A program made the translations under genes and the position numbers. From assembly GCA_034769895.1 (NCBI GenBank), contig CM068373.1, positions 282,625,879-282,689,878 of the forward strand: a stretch of DNA of 64,000 nt, read 5' to 3'. Positions 37,630 to 48,982 of this stretch are shown here, piece by piece. The stretch's first letter is position 1; each line of letters opens with the position of its first letter. Source of the DNA: Magicicada septendecula (lineage: Eukaryota > Arthropoda > Insecta > Hemiptera > Cicadidae). The notes under the pieces were generated by a model that saw only the letters and a program-made list of their open reading frames with translations, searched no databases and was not told the origin of the DNA.

Positions 37630-37737
37630 TTTTTTTCATGTTGTGAGGGTAGTACAATCAGAATCTGCAAAAATCTCTAACAGGATTTTTTTTGCCATCA
37701 CCATACTTCCATTTCCTTATGGAACATGAAAGTAAAA
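37630..37737. repeat. Dispersed repeat (pairs with 31012-31112)
   Basis: Second copy of the block at 31012-31112. It lies directly after the tandem repeat at 37258, so the two may form one larger unit. Confidence 0.7.
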
Positions 37738-38420
37738 TCAAAGTAAAATTCTGATGGCAACAAAAATCATATATTCTATCAAAAATTGGGGATATACATT
37801 TTTGGTAGATATTTGGTAGGCCTACTTGCATTGCACAAGGAATGTGTTATTTTCACTAGGTTAGAGATAAAAAACGACTTACAAGTACATTGATTTTTAT
37901 TACAAAATTTATAGAATACAGTTTCAATTCTATGGTATCAATAATTCATAAATATTAAGGATAATGAACAATTTATTTCTTCAGAGAAGATACATAAAAA
38001 CATTGCACAAATAATACATATCAGACAAATATTATTACAACAAAAATACCACACAGACATTAGGGCTTTGTTACTTTATCACTAACTATAAGATTACATT
38101 AATAAAGTACATAGAATATTTATTTACAAGAACATAATTACAAAAAGTAAAAACACCTTTCATGAAATAAACATTTTATTTATTACATCAAACATAACTA
38201 AACACAGATGACAATATAAATGAACTAAATAAGGTTTTTCTGCTAGGGAGTGTAGGATTGATTAGGGGTTCAATTAGTTTAAATTATTAAAAAAAAAGCA
38301 TAAACTATAAATAGAAAAACAAGACTGGTATGTTTACAACAAAATGAAATCTTCAAGTTACATTTAAACTACACCTTTTTAATATGGCGCATTAATATTT
38401 CACCTCTCGCACACACAAAG

Positions 38421-38433
38421 GGAGAGAGAGAGG

Positions 38434-38490
<57 letters not shown>
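38421..38490. repeat. (GA)n microsatellite
   Basis: A run of GA dinucleotides of about 70 bp. Confidence 0.95.
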
Positions 38491-38495
<5 letters not shown>

Positions 38496-38664
38496 CATAC
38501 TAATAAACAGGTATTACTTTACATATGATTTGAATCCGTATCTGCATTTTGTAGTTAGCAGGTTTCATCCTTATCAGCTACTTGTAGTGTGCGCCATTTT
38601 ATTAATGATGCCTGATCTATCAGTTAGTTGTTTTAAAATTCGATTTTCAAATCAAATGTGTTTG

Positions 38665-39151
38665 GTTAATACCGATTCAATTAAAATAAGTTTAAATAGT
38701 CGCGCGACGGAAAAATATTCGTACTTTGGTCAGCGTTCCCTATCGTCACCCCTCCCCGCCCCTTTTCTAGAAAAGCTTTTCGCTCGACAAGTTCAGTCAG
38801 TCTACCATCAAACTGCGCTGTGAGCAGAGTCGTCCGTCGCCTCCGGGTGGGTCCTATGGTTGGAAGTTTCATCACCAAGTAAAGCTTGGTTCCACGTGCA
38901 GGCCCACGAATTGATTCGCCACATGATTTCTTCATACTTCCAAGAATACGTGCTATGGCACGCCGTATGAACAGCGCAGAAATACGGCTTTCCACGACTG
39001 GCTTACCACTTCTATTACTGAACTTGTCGAGCGAAAAGCTTTACTAGAAAATGGGCGGGGAGGGGTGACGTCAGGGAACACTGACCAAAATACGAATAGT
39101 TTTCCGTCGTGCGACTATTTAAACTTATTTTAATTGAATCGGTATTAACGC
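38665..39151. mobile_element. Foldback MITE with ~128-bp inverted ends
   Basis: 38665-38793 and 39026-39151 are inverted copies. The outer end is TTAATACCGATTCAATTAAA and the inner end includes CTTTTCGCTCGACAAGTTCA. Total about 487 bp with a 230-bp centre that holds no supported gene. Superfamily unknown; no clear target duplication. Confidence 0.85.
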
Positions 39152-39898
39152 TTGTTGCATTCGGCAAGGGGAGCCGAATAACTGCAACAAATTTTTGAGA
39201 ACATTTAATTTTCTGTTTAGTCTAGTTTAGCGATTGTAGATAGGCATTAACAATGCCCAAAAATTAAGCAAAAGAGTGTGACGTGACAAATCAGGAAACA
39301 AATATTTTAATAATTGTAAAAAGTTTTAACCTATATAGTGTTCAACCTTTGGGGAACCTCTTTTGACCAACATGCATAAAACTCTATTGTGAAACACACG
39401 TTAGTCGGCCGACAAAATATTAGTTCAAATGAGTTAAAACAATAGTGTAATCTACAGAAAGGGGACAGTCAAAGCTAGCGTCCAAATTTTAACATTTTAA
39501 ACCTATTTTCGGAGTGTATGGTGAACACAGTGACTCAACCGCGATGGCAAAATAACTGGACAAAGTCTACAACGAGGATGAGTACAAAAAATAACTGTTA
39601 ACCAATTTCCCACTTAAATTTATTAACATCATTTAAATTCACTTACAGAAGTAATAAAAGTAATAAAATAAAAGAGCTCAATAAAAAGGGGTAAAAAGTA
39701 TAGGTAATAATGTGTAAAAAGGAGTGAGAGTGTGAGTGAAACAAAGAGAAATAAGAAACGTAAAATACTGGTTTGCCTATTTTAATTTATATATTATAGT
39801 TTATAACAATTTATTATTTGTAATTTCCTTTACATAATGCTGATGGTGTATAGTGTACAGTAGCTTTGGGAAGTTTGTTTTAAAACAGGAAGGAGAGG
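39152..39898. other. No recognisable gene
   Basis: AT-rich spacer between the foldback element and the inverted repeat of the recombinase element. Confidence 0.5.
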
Positions 39899-40234
39899 GC
39901 GAGAGAATTTAAGTGTGGCATAAATATTAAATAAGATTTGTTCGTAACGTAACCATGTATTAGCGTAGTCATTGTGGCTAGTTGCTTAATCCTATGTTCT
40001 GTGCTAAAAACTTCGTCTCACGACCTTGAGAGTTTTCTTTATATGAATGGAAGTCAGATAGCAAAATATATCCGAGTTTTCTTAAGGGAAAGTTTACATA
40101 TTTATCTTCAAAATATGTTGGCTACCTCAGAGATTTTCTGATGGGAAGGCAAGTTGAGAAGCGAGGTTAAGGCGGTACGAAGTTAGGTAAAATAGAATTA
40201 AGGCAAATATAATTTATTAAAACGTATATTTCTT
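39899..40234 (+). repeat. Left inverted repeat of the recombinase element
   Basis: About 336 bp, roughly 95% identical to the inverted complement of 63522-63859 by eye. Outer edge near GCGAGAGAATTTAAG, inner edge at CGTATATTTCTT. Confidence 0.9.
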
Positions 40235-40665
40235 AACAAGAGTAAATTCTATTCCTGTATTTATTTTACAAGATACTGATGTATTTATACAAGAAAATTT
40301 AACTATTCTTAATAACATACTGACGAAGATAGTTTAGTATAGTAATACAGTAAGTTTAGTATTCTTTGGAAACAGTAGTACTTTTATTAGAACCTGTTAG
40401 TGCTATTAGGCTATTTTTGGAAAGGTTTCTTGAAATACTGTACACCATAAATCTCATAACCAATAAATGAAAATCAACTACATACTCAACTTAACATTTG
40501 TACTCACAATTAAAGAAAAGATAAAACAGAATACACATTTGACAAATTAAGTTAATGACATGGGATTAGTGACTATTTACATAAATATTGAACTAAGAAT
40601 AAACATACTATAATAATTTAAAAAAATAGTAAAAATATGACTGCTGAAAATAAAAACAAAAATAA

Positions 40666-42409
40666 TCAGATACCTTGATTATTCATTGACGATTTTATTC
40701 TTCTTATAACTGGTGACGGAATCTTGGTTTTTCCTTTAATTATATTGTTGACATAAGTGCATAGCTGTTGTATGCTACTCCCACTCAGTGCTGGCTCATT
40801 TTCATATACTTTTATAATTTTTTTACGCTCTGGAGCTTCATTTTGTACAAAATAGTTTCCAAAATGTTTAAAGAGGACTTCTTTTTCCTCCTCTGACCAC
40901 CTAGTTCGGTGTATATTCTTCACTTTTGGTGCACTTATATTTGAAGGAAGTGAACCACTATCAGATAATTCTTCTTGACTGGTGTTCTGTTCCTGGTCAT
41001 CCTGACTGGAATTACCACCATGAGAAATCTGCGCATCTTCATCAGGAAGTGTCATTTTAAGAAGGCGATGCCCGACTTGTGACTTCTGTATTAATACTAA
41101 AGGCAACTTATAATTTGATTTGTGAACATTAACATCATGGCCCATAAATGTAGCCAAGTTTTCAGTAAATGTATCATTTCTTTCATGAAGTTGCGAATTT
41201 GTGGCTGCATGGTGTCTCAAACCTGTTGCAGTGAAGTGTTCTGGGATGATTAAGGGAAATCTCTTTTTTACATTCTCTAGTACCTTTGTACCATCGTACG
41301 TGATATCACTATCAGGCCTAGCAAACAGTAGAGGGCTTTCAATTTGAATTTTGGGACGACTAGCAATCAAAGCATCAAGTGCAGAACGCATTGATTTGGT
41401 TAAAATAATTGGTACTTTCCTGGTGTTTTTACCAGGAACATGGAAGATACTGAGCTCTTCACCACTTTGTCTTTCTTCATCAGTAAGTACATATTCTTTC
41501 GTTTTTGATATTGCATCATTTTGTATGACAGCTTCATAGTGAATCATTTTTGCATTTACTACCTCCCCTGGTCTTCTTCTACTTAAAACAATTATGTGGG
41601 CTATTAGATCCTTCGCTAAGGCTTCATAGTTCGTAGGTGAGGGATTCTTACACAGTTTTTCAACAAGGCTACTGTAGCCAGTACTGAGACTTGAACAAAG
41701 TAAACGAATATCATCATCACTGGGCAATATGTCTATCTTTTCAACTCTTTTCTTTTTTCTTGTTTTTTCTGCATTGGAATTAATTTCAATTTTCCATTCT
41801 GTGGCCATTAGGTGTAAGAAATCATCAACAGATTTCTTTATTTTACTTTTTTCTGGGGATATTAGATAATTGTCCTTAACAGTAAGTGATTTCAGAATAT
41901 CAGCGCAGCTTTTTAGGGATGAACAAACTCGTGGTGCAAAACTTGTCACACCAGCTTCTCCTGCCTCTTCATTACAGTCACTAAGGTTACGAACAACTTC
42001 TACCAAGTCATAAAACATTGAAGGAAGCAGACAGTCTTCTAGGTATTCAATAACTGCATTTCTTTTCTTCATGGCTAACAATATTCTTGCCAGGTCACGC
42101 ATTTTAGATGAAGTATATGATCGCTGATGCCTATCTCTATGATGGTTATAAAAACGAGTAGCAAAAGAAACAATCAAAGGATCACTTTGAGCTGTTAATG
42201 ATATCTTATCTTCAACCATATTATGAAAAACATTTTTTTGCAATTGCAAACTAGCCAAAGCTAAAGTAGACTCAGGAATGAGCATCTGTGATGCCCCTTT
42301 TAAAACTCTATTTCTCATTTGCTTTCCAGCAACCATGCCATCACAGTTAACACCATCACTATTACTGTTACTGCAAGAATGAGGATTTTGGTCACACTTT
42401 CTGTTGTGA
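40666..42409 (-). CDS. Tyrosine recombinase catalytic domain and SANT-like C terminus (exon 6, 3' part)
   Basis: Open through 581 codons from the LTR junction. The first in-frame methionine is at 42336, but the frame continues upstream to the insertion point. Residues numbered from that methionine: box I LSRRRPGE with R255, the beta-hairpin lysine near K303, box II TGLRHHAAT with R374, and box III FMGH with H400 and the nucleophile Y409 (HKSNY), at canonical GH-x8-Y spacing. The box II His/Lys position three before R374 is Thr. Near residues 465-540 a WSEEEKEVLFKHFGNYF block looks SANT/Myb-like. This fits the Crypton-type recombinase proteins seen in many animals. A shared host-gene family is the alternative. 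Confidence 0.88.
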
Positions 42410-42413
42410 AGGT

Positions 42414-45375
42414 TGTAACGTCACAGAACGTTCCATAAAAGAAATCATTTACATAGTAAGTTATCGTAAGAGGAAAGTGAGGTGAACTGTATCGAACCCA
42501 AGTAGTCCTAAAAAAATTGTGTAAATTTGTATAATAATTATTTCTACTAACATGGAAAAACGACCAGACTTTGACTAAGACACAAACCCCATATATATTA
42601 TTAAAGTGAATAACAGTGAAAAAACCATAAGACACTATAAGAGAGAGAAATAATGTCAGAATCAACCAAAATAAAGTCATTAATTATTAAGTTTTATAAC
42701 TCTGAATAGAGTATTAAGAACTATTTTTTGTGAATAAATGGACATGATCCATTATTATATTATGTAATGTAAATAAAATAAATGTATTAAATGATTTAAA
42801 AACATTATTAGAAAGAGTTTAAGTTAGAATAAAAATAATATATTTGTTATGACAAAAAATATTAATGTGTTGGATTTGAGACCATACACCAAGATTTCAT
42901 GAAAAAATTAATTATTATCAGATTTTAATAAAAACTATATGTAATTGTCAAGCAGACAATAGTGCACAATTTATCTTAAATAAAGGAAGCTGTCAAATGA
43001 ATAAAAAGCAGCCAAAATAGCCAAAAACAGTACTAACTAAAAACATGTAATAGGCATCTAATATTGTATAATTTATGAATTTAATGTTGCCAAAATGCAA
43101 CCAAATTGCATTAGAAAGTTGTAATATGATATAAAGCAACTATACTAATATATTTGACTAACTATAACATTGTAATAGTCAAGTTATCAAAATGTTTACC
43201 TATACCATGTATGGCTGAAGCCAATCATCCAGTACAAAAATAATCATATCTGGCTAAATACTTACATAATGCTAACAAAAATAAGATAGAAAAGGTACAA
43301 TACATCAGTATACCTTAATAAGGAACAAACTCAGTTGAAAGTAAAGTCAATTATAAAAGAATTTAACTAATATGAGTGAGATTTGTCACACTATGAAAAA
43401 AGGACATCTCAAGACCAATCAATGATGCTATGTCATCTTGTAATAAATATAATATATGTACAGAGTAACCAGGTATCACAAAAGATAGACAAAATAATAA
43501 ACTCTGTGTGTACACTAGTGAAATAATACATATATTAAAGAAAAAGACTAATCATTGTATTAGAAAACTGACAAGAATCTAGGCCATGAGCAGAGGCCAT
43601 ATAAAATTGTATTTATTTGTGTTTTATCTATGTTAAAATTTGTTTATTTTGTTGTAGGAAGGTAGTAGTATTAGATGTTCAGCTTGTGGAAGGAACTCAG
43701 TAACTCCACAACAATTTTTGTTATAAAAATTGAGTTTTCAATGACAACAACTCAAGGTGAGAGTTGTATATTGTATTGTTTATTAGACTTAAGTTAATTA
43801 GAAACCAATCATATTTAGTATCGCTAGATTCAGTTGAAAACAGGGAATCTAAATGTATTAATGGCATACAAATTGTGAGTACTAATGTAAAACTGTTTGA
43901 TAAATACCAGAGTAATTTTTGAAATATTCTTAGTATGAAGAATAAGAAATTCGTTCTAAAAGCTTCTACGGAAGTGAAAATTGTTCCATGACATTCCATT
44001 TCGTTTATTCTCGAACAATCTGGAAAGAATTTTACACAAATATACCGGAAGTCGATGAAAACAGTCAACCTGAATTAGTATAAAAGAGAGACCAAATTCG
44101 ACCCAAAACACACACTTGAAACTTGAACTCCAGAACTGATGCATCACCCACGACACTGATCAACGCAGCTAAGGCGAAACCGAAGGGGCGAGAAATCGAC
44201 AAGACACGGAGAAAGGCTTTCCCCGTACATAGACATACCGACTGACTTAACCTCAACGAGAATCTACGCCAAAAGTATCGCTGAAATAGAGCAGTGATAC
44301 GGCAAATTTTAATAGAAATCACGCAGCCAGAACGTCCACGGCCCAGGAGGGACCAAAAATTTAAATAGAGAACGAATTCTGCTGTGTTCGCATAGACTGA
44401 CTAACGTGACAATAATTCCCCCTAACGTAAACAAACATATACACAACAAGCCTTTCTTCTCGACAACATGGGAATCAGCGCTGCGGCGGATAATTTCTGA
44501 ATCAACGCGGAGCAGCTGATGAGCTTTTGGCGGCGTTTGAACGAGATTCTACTGCCAAACGTTTTTACAAAAGTGCGGAAAAAGTAAACGATCGCAAAAT
44601 TTGACTTTAAATAGATTCAGTGTACACCCGAAGAGGCGAGATTGAGAAACTACCCGAAAGGAGTGTCCAGTGCGAGAATAAATAACCATTGGAACGTGAG
44701 TTACCAAAATTAAAGTCATTTGTTACCTGGTTACATTTTATCACGCAGTTGTACTTCACACGCCACACATACACCTTCAAATCACTTAGTTTTTTCTTGT
44801 AAGGCATCTAATTGATATGTCTTGGTAGTTCAAAGGAGTCACGTCCTGAGAGTAAAGATATTTCACGCATTAAACTCATGCTTTTCAACTGAGTCAAAAT
44901 CTGAAATATGCTAGCTGATACTTGATTGGATATATAAAAAATTGTCAATAATAATAACTTGTAAAATTTTTTCTCTGCAATTTTATAATTTTTTTCTATG
45001 AATGTTAGTCCTTCAGACGATTTGTTTGTTTTTTGAAGAATCATTAAACTTAACTGATTTTTCCAAGCTAAACTGACTTGTTTAAATTTTTTCGTAGATT
45101 TAAAAATTTTATCAATCACATTTTTTTCTTGGAACAAACGTTTCCAAGTGGCGCCCACAAAAAGCATAGTATTAAGTTGTGTTACAGGACTACTTCACTG
45201 CAGAGGATCCAGTCAACAGAGTAAGTAACAAAAGTGCGCGGAGGTAACGCCCGACATTTTACAACACAACACACACTTTAAGTCTTTCTTTTCGTTATAA
45301 ATTGACGACTCCAAAGTGAAGCTGTTAAGGAAGGAACACGATCACCAACAATTTATACCAATTATTTACGTTATA
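42414..45375 (+). repeat. Element B LTR1
   Basis: 2,962 bp, about 45% of the repeat unit. A TATAAAAG box at 44079-44086 and an AATAAA at 44676-44681 place U3 at about 42414-44110. Differs from LTR2 and LTR3 at scattered positions, for example 43821, 44592 and 45197. Small ORFs on the minus strand are conserved only because the LTRs are copies. Confidence 0.92.
44079..44086 (+). promoter_or_regulatory. Element B LTR1 TATA box
   Basis: TATAAAAG followed by a transcribed-looking leader; repeated at 50647 and 57215 in the other LTRs. Confidence 0.6.
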
Positions 45376-45377
45376 AA

Positions 45378-45398
45378 TTGGCAGCCCAACTAGTGAGG
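45378..45398 (+). promoter_or_regulatory. Element B primer-binding site, unit 1
   Basis: TTGGCAGCCCAACTAGTGAG begins two bases after the LTR end. The layout matches element A's site at 14215-14238. It recurs at 51946 and 58514. Confidence 0.65.
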
Positions 45399-45442
45399 CT
45401 TGAAAAAGACGGAACAAGCCCGGCAACTACCAACAGATCAAA

Positions 45443-47551
45443 ATGCCGCAACCTAAGGGAAAAAAGGTGAAGAAGACTGTGGAACCTGAGTTAAGTGTGG
45501 AAGACGGAGAGGCAGTACAAATGGAGGAAACGGAATTAGAACCGCCCACACTAGAAATGGAAAGACCAGTACAAACAGCAGATGAAATAGAGGAGCAAAC
45601 GGGAGAAGAACCCATACAAATGGTAGAACAAACAGAGAAACCCGAACCAGAAACAATAACAGGGAGCGTTGACACGAATATAATAATGATGATGGCGATG
45701 CTCCAAAGAATGGACGAAAAAATGAACAAAAATACAGAATCCCAGAAAGAGGATATGAATAAAAATAGGCGGGAAGATAAGGAAGATAAGGAGAAATTAG
45801 ACAAAAACATAGAATCTTTAAGGGAGTATATAAATGATAATGGGAAAAATATGGAGCTATTTCAGGAGGAGAATAAAAAATACATAGAGTTCCTGAAAAA
45901 AGAAATTAGCATAAAATACGAAACAGTAAACAAAACGATCAATGATAATAAAATCGATAGTGACAGGAAGGTCGAAAACATGGAGAAACAGTTGGAAAGG
46001 CTACAGGAGGGAAATAATACACGTTTCGAAAATATAGAGGAACAAACAGTAGAGACCAAACAAGATATTAGAAATCTCGAAAACATGGTAAGGCAGAACC
46101 AAGACGCCATCATGCAGGAGGTGGGAGAAGTCCAGAAAGACGTTAGCGAGAGGATGCAGAAAACATATGACATCGCTAACAGGCTGGATGAACAGATAAA
46201 AACTAACAAAAATAGTATACTGGAAATAGACCAGAGAGAGAAAAACCTGCAGGAAAGATTAGAGGCGCTGAGAGACACACCAATACTAAACACTCATACG
46301 TGTCATGGTGAAAACAGGGAAGTAATCAACTTCCAGAACTATCGACGAAACCCAATGGAATTTTTGGAAAGAATGGAGGAGTTTATTGGGAGAAATAGAG
46401 AAACAAGGTGGGACAGGATAAGAGAGATGCTTGACGAGACGTTTAAAAATACTAAGGATAACTGGTGGATAGCGGTACGACCCGAAATAACGAATTTAGC
46501 AGAGTTTAAACGCCAGTTTAAGGAAAAGTATTGGTCAGAGACCGCACAAAACAGGGTAAGAATGGACATTTTCTATGGCAAATACGACGCGTCCTATGGA
46601 CAGTCCCCGACGTCTTATTTCCTGGGAAAGGTATGTTTAGCACGGAAGTTGATACCGCCGATCCCAGAAGAATGTTTGGTAAGGCAGTTAGCTGGACATT
46701 ACAGCTATGGTATCAAGGATGCCCAATTATACCAACAGATTAGCAAAATAGCCGATCTGGCCAAATTATTGGAAAATTGCGAATCCACAGGAAGGTTCCA
46801 GGATTACCAACCCCCCAATCGTAAGGTAGAGTACAACAACAATAATAACGGACCAAACCGGAATGGAGGTGGGAACGGTAATAAACTAAACACCAATAAT
46901 CAGAATAATAATATCCCACCAAATGGCCGAAATGATAACACTCAGGGCCCAATTAACCGCAACTATCCGGGACCAAACAGAGGTAATTACACCGGGAATA
47001 ACTACGGTAGGAACTTCCACCAGGGAAACGGTTATCGCGGGAATAATTATAGAGGAAGTAATTATGGTCAACGTAATGGTTATCGTAGCGAGGGAAACCA
47101 AGGAGGAGGCGATAGGAGAAACCAAAATGAATATAGGCCCCAGGTAAATTATATGATGGCCGATAATCGACGACCATATCCACCCAATTTACCAAGTTAC
47201 GGGTATATGACTCAACAGACGCGAGGTAACCAGGGTGATACGGCGAATAACCGTCATCAGTTTTCAGAGGGTAGGAGTTGCGAACCACCCGGAAACGTAA
47301 ATGACAACCAACAGGAGCCAAACACTAACCAATATAATAATGAGAATTGGGTAACAGTCCACGAAAATCCGGGTTTTTCATTACAGCATAATCAGGCAAG
47401 TAATGACGAAAGACCCCGAACAGTTCAGGTAAACCATGTATTGGCAGAAACTAGCCGAGAACCAAGTAATAATCCCAGAAATGAAAGTGATATAGAGGAG
47501 GAATTCCGCTATGCAGAAAAGATATGGCCCAAACATGTGGTGAGATGGTAA
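45443..47551 (+). CDS. gag: Element B Gag, unit 1 (702 aa)
   Basis: Starts at the first ATG after the primer-binding site. Residues 1-90 are acidic; about 95-280 form a charged coiled coil. About 283-445 is a capsid-like region starting ENREVINFQNYRRNP and including EFKRQFKEKYW, SPTSYFLGK and PIPEECLVRQLAGHY. About 455-600 is N/G/R/Y-rich with repeated RGNNY-type units, and the tail is acidic. No CCHC zinc knuckle is present. The capsid-like block matches element A's Gag, so the two elements are related. It presumably packages the element RNA. The ORF is intact. Confidence 0.92.
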   Translation: MPQPKGKKVKKTVEPELSVEDGEAVQMEETELEPPTLEMERPVQTADEIEEQTGEEPIQMVEQTEKPEPETITGSVDTNIIMMMAMLQRMDEKMNKNTESQKEDMNKNRREDKEDKEKLDKNIESLREYINDNGKNMELFQEENKKYIEFLKKEISIKYETVNKTINDNKIDSDRKVENMEKQLERLQEGNNTRFENIEEQTVETKQDIRNLENMVRQNQDAIMQEVGEVQKDVSERMQKTYDIANRLDEQIKTNKNSILEIDQREKNLQERLEALRDTPILNTHTCHGENREVINFQNYRRNPMEFLERMEEFIGRNRETRWDRIREMLDETFKNTKDNWWIAVRPEITNLAEFKRQFKEKYWSETAQNRVRMDIFYGKYDASYGQSPTSYFLGKVCLARKLIPPIPEECLVRQLAGHYSYGIKDAQLYQQISKIADLAKLLENCESTGRFQDYQPPNRKVEYNNNNNGPNRNGGGNGNKLNTNNQNNNIPPNGRNDNTQGPINRNYPGPNRGNYTGNNYGRNFHQGNGYRGNNYRGSNYGQRNGYRSEGNQGGGDRRNQNEYRPQVNYMMADNRRPYPPNLPSYGYMTQQTRGNQGDTANNRHQFSEGRSCEPPGNVNDNQQEPNTNQYNNENWVTVHENPGFSLQHNQASNDERPRTVQVNHVLAETSREPSNNPRNESDIEEEFRYAEKIWPKHVVRW

Positions 47552-48982
47552 TGCCATGGATTAATCATCCAGAATAAATGTCATAGACCAGGCATTTGAA
47601 GGAGTAGAGGAGCTGAACATTGAAAGTCGAATATTGAGAAGAGAAGGAATGGGAATGATAAATAATGACATAATATAAGGACCACACAACCAAAAGGAGT
47701 TGAAATAATTAACCCAAACTGACAAATATAAACCCAAATATTATCAAACATAAAAACAATACCTACGAGGTAACTGACACAGTTAGGAACAAGGTAAAAG
47801 GTACGTATAACCAGACTTCATTAAAAAAATACCATGATTAAAAATCGCAAGTCAAATACTCAACCAGTGAGCAAGTACCATGACCAAAAACCAAAGTCAA
47901 ATACAGCATCATAGAGAAGGTACCTTGACTAAACATGTTAACGTGAATTTTTCAACTTAGCCATCATTAGAAAGGAGGTAGAGATTATAAATATTATTGT
48001 ATTGAGATTATTATTAATAAATATTACGAGAAGGACACCTTACACCAAAGGCATAAAGATATATATAAAATATAGATTTATTTCCAATAGCCATGTCAAC
48101 GTATATTTACCAGCTTACCCGTACTTAGAGAAGGAGAGAGATTATTATAAATAAATATTACGAGAAGGACACCTTACACCAAAGGCATAAAGGTATATAT
48201 AAAATATAGATTTATTTCCAATAGCCATGTCAACGTATATTTACCAACTTACCCGTACTTAGAGAAGGAGAGAGATTATTATAAATGAATATTGCGAGAA
48301 GGACACTTAGTAAAGGAGAAAAGAAGGAGAAATACTGTCAGATATTTGATATTTAAATGGAAATGATAAATGAAAAAAAAAAGAAAGGAAGAACAGTGTG
48401 TTACGTAAGAAGGTAATGATGAATATGAATATAGCTATTAACATTGAATGATTTTAAACGATAATTTTAACCTGCGGAGAACGATATATTAATATAATTG
48501 TGAATTAATCAGAAGAGTTTAAGAAAGGGAATTTATGTGTAGGAGCCTATGATCTTTGAATATTGTATTTTTTTATTATTATTATTAATATTATTTGTTG
48601 CAAAGGTGCAATTATTATTTTCTGAACAGGGATGTGTTGCCTCTGATTTCAGTAGTTATAGATAGGAAGGGCAGAGAATGTATGCCATAGCGAGCCACTC
48701 TGACTCCTAACCCTCTATGAAAGTTAGGGAATTGATAGGGAATTATATCAAAGATTAATTAAATAACATCAAGGTAAAAAGGAAAGGAATAGGTGATACG
48801 ACAAAGAACGAACTAGGAATATTGAGTTGGATTAATATATTAAAGGAGTAGTACAGGAATTTAATTATAAGATAAAAGAATGAAATATAAAGAAGCTAAT
48901 AAAAGGTTATTATAGAGATGATAATTTCATCAAAACCAAAGACATGTTTTTCCAAAATTATCAACTTTAACGGAGAGGCATA
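47552..48982 (+). other. Element B unit 1 non-coding internal region
   Basis: 1.43 kb between the gag stop and LTR2 with no plus-strand frame of note. I see no protease DTG, RT YxDD, RNase H or DDE integrase pattern in any frame. It includes a 134-bp tandem repeat and ends CGGAGAGGCA next to the LTR, a possible polypurine tract. Confidence 0.8.
48013..48305 (+). repeat. 134-bp tandem repeat in element B internal region, unit 1
   Basis: About 2.2 copies: the unit starting ATATTACGAGAAGGACACC at 48021 recurs at 48155 and partly at 48289. The same repeat is present in unit 2 at 54581-54873. Confidence 0.9.

Noticed and set aside
43721-44322. Minus-strand ORFs that recur identically three times
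   Set aside because: They recur only because the LTR is copied. They cover the LTR promoter region and show no domain.
45152-45162. TGGCGCCCAC as the element B primer-binding site, which would end the LTR near 45151
   Set aside because: It resembles a retroviral lysine-tRNA site. However, the array's right edge ends at ACGTTATA next to the AGGT duplication, and the site at 45378 has the same layout as element A's. The longer LTR fits better.
45427-47321. ORFs of 70-143 codons antisense or in other frames within gag
   Set aside because: Shadows of the intact gag frame, repeated in unit 2.
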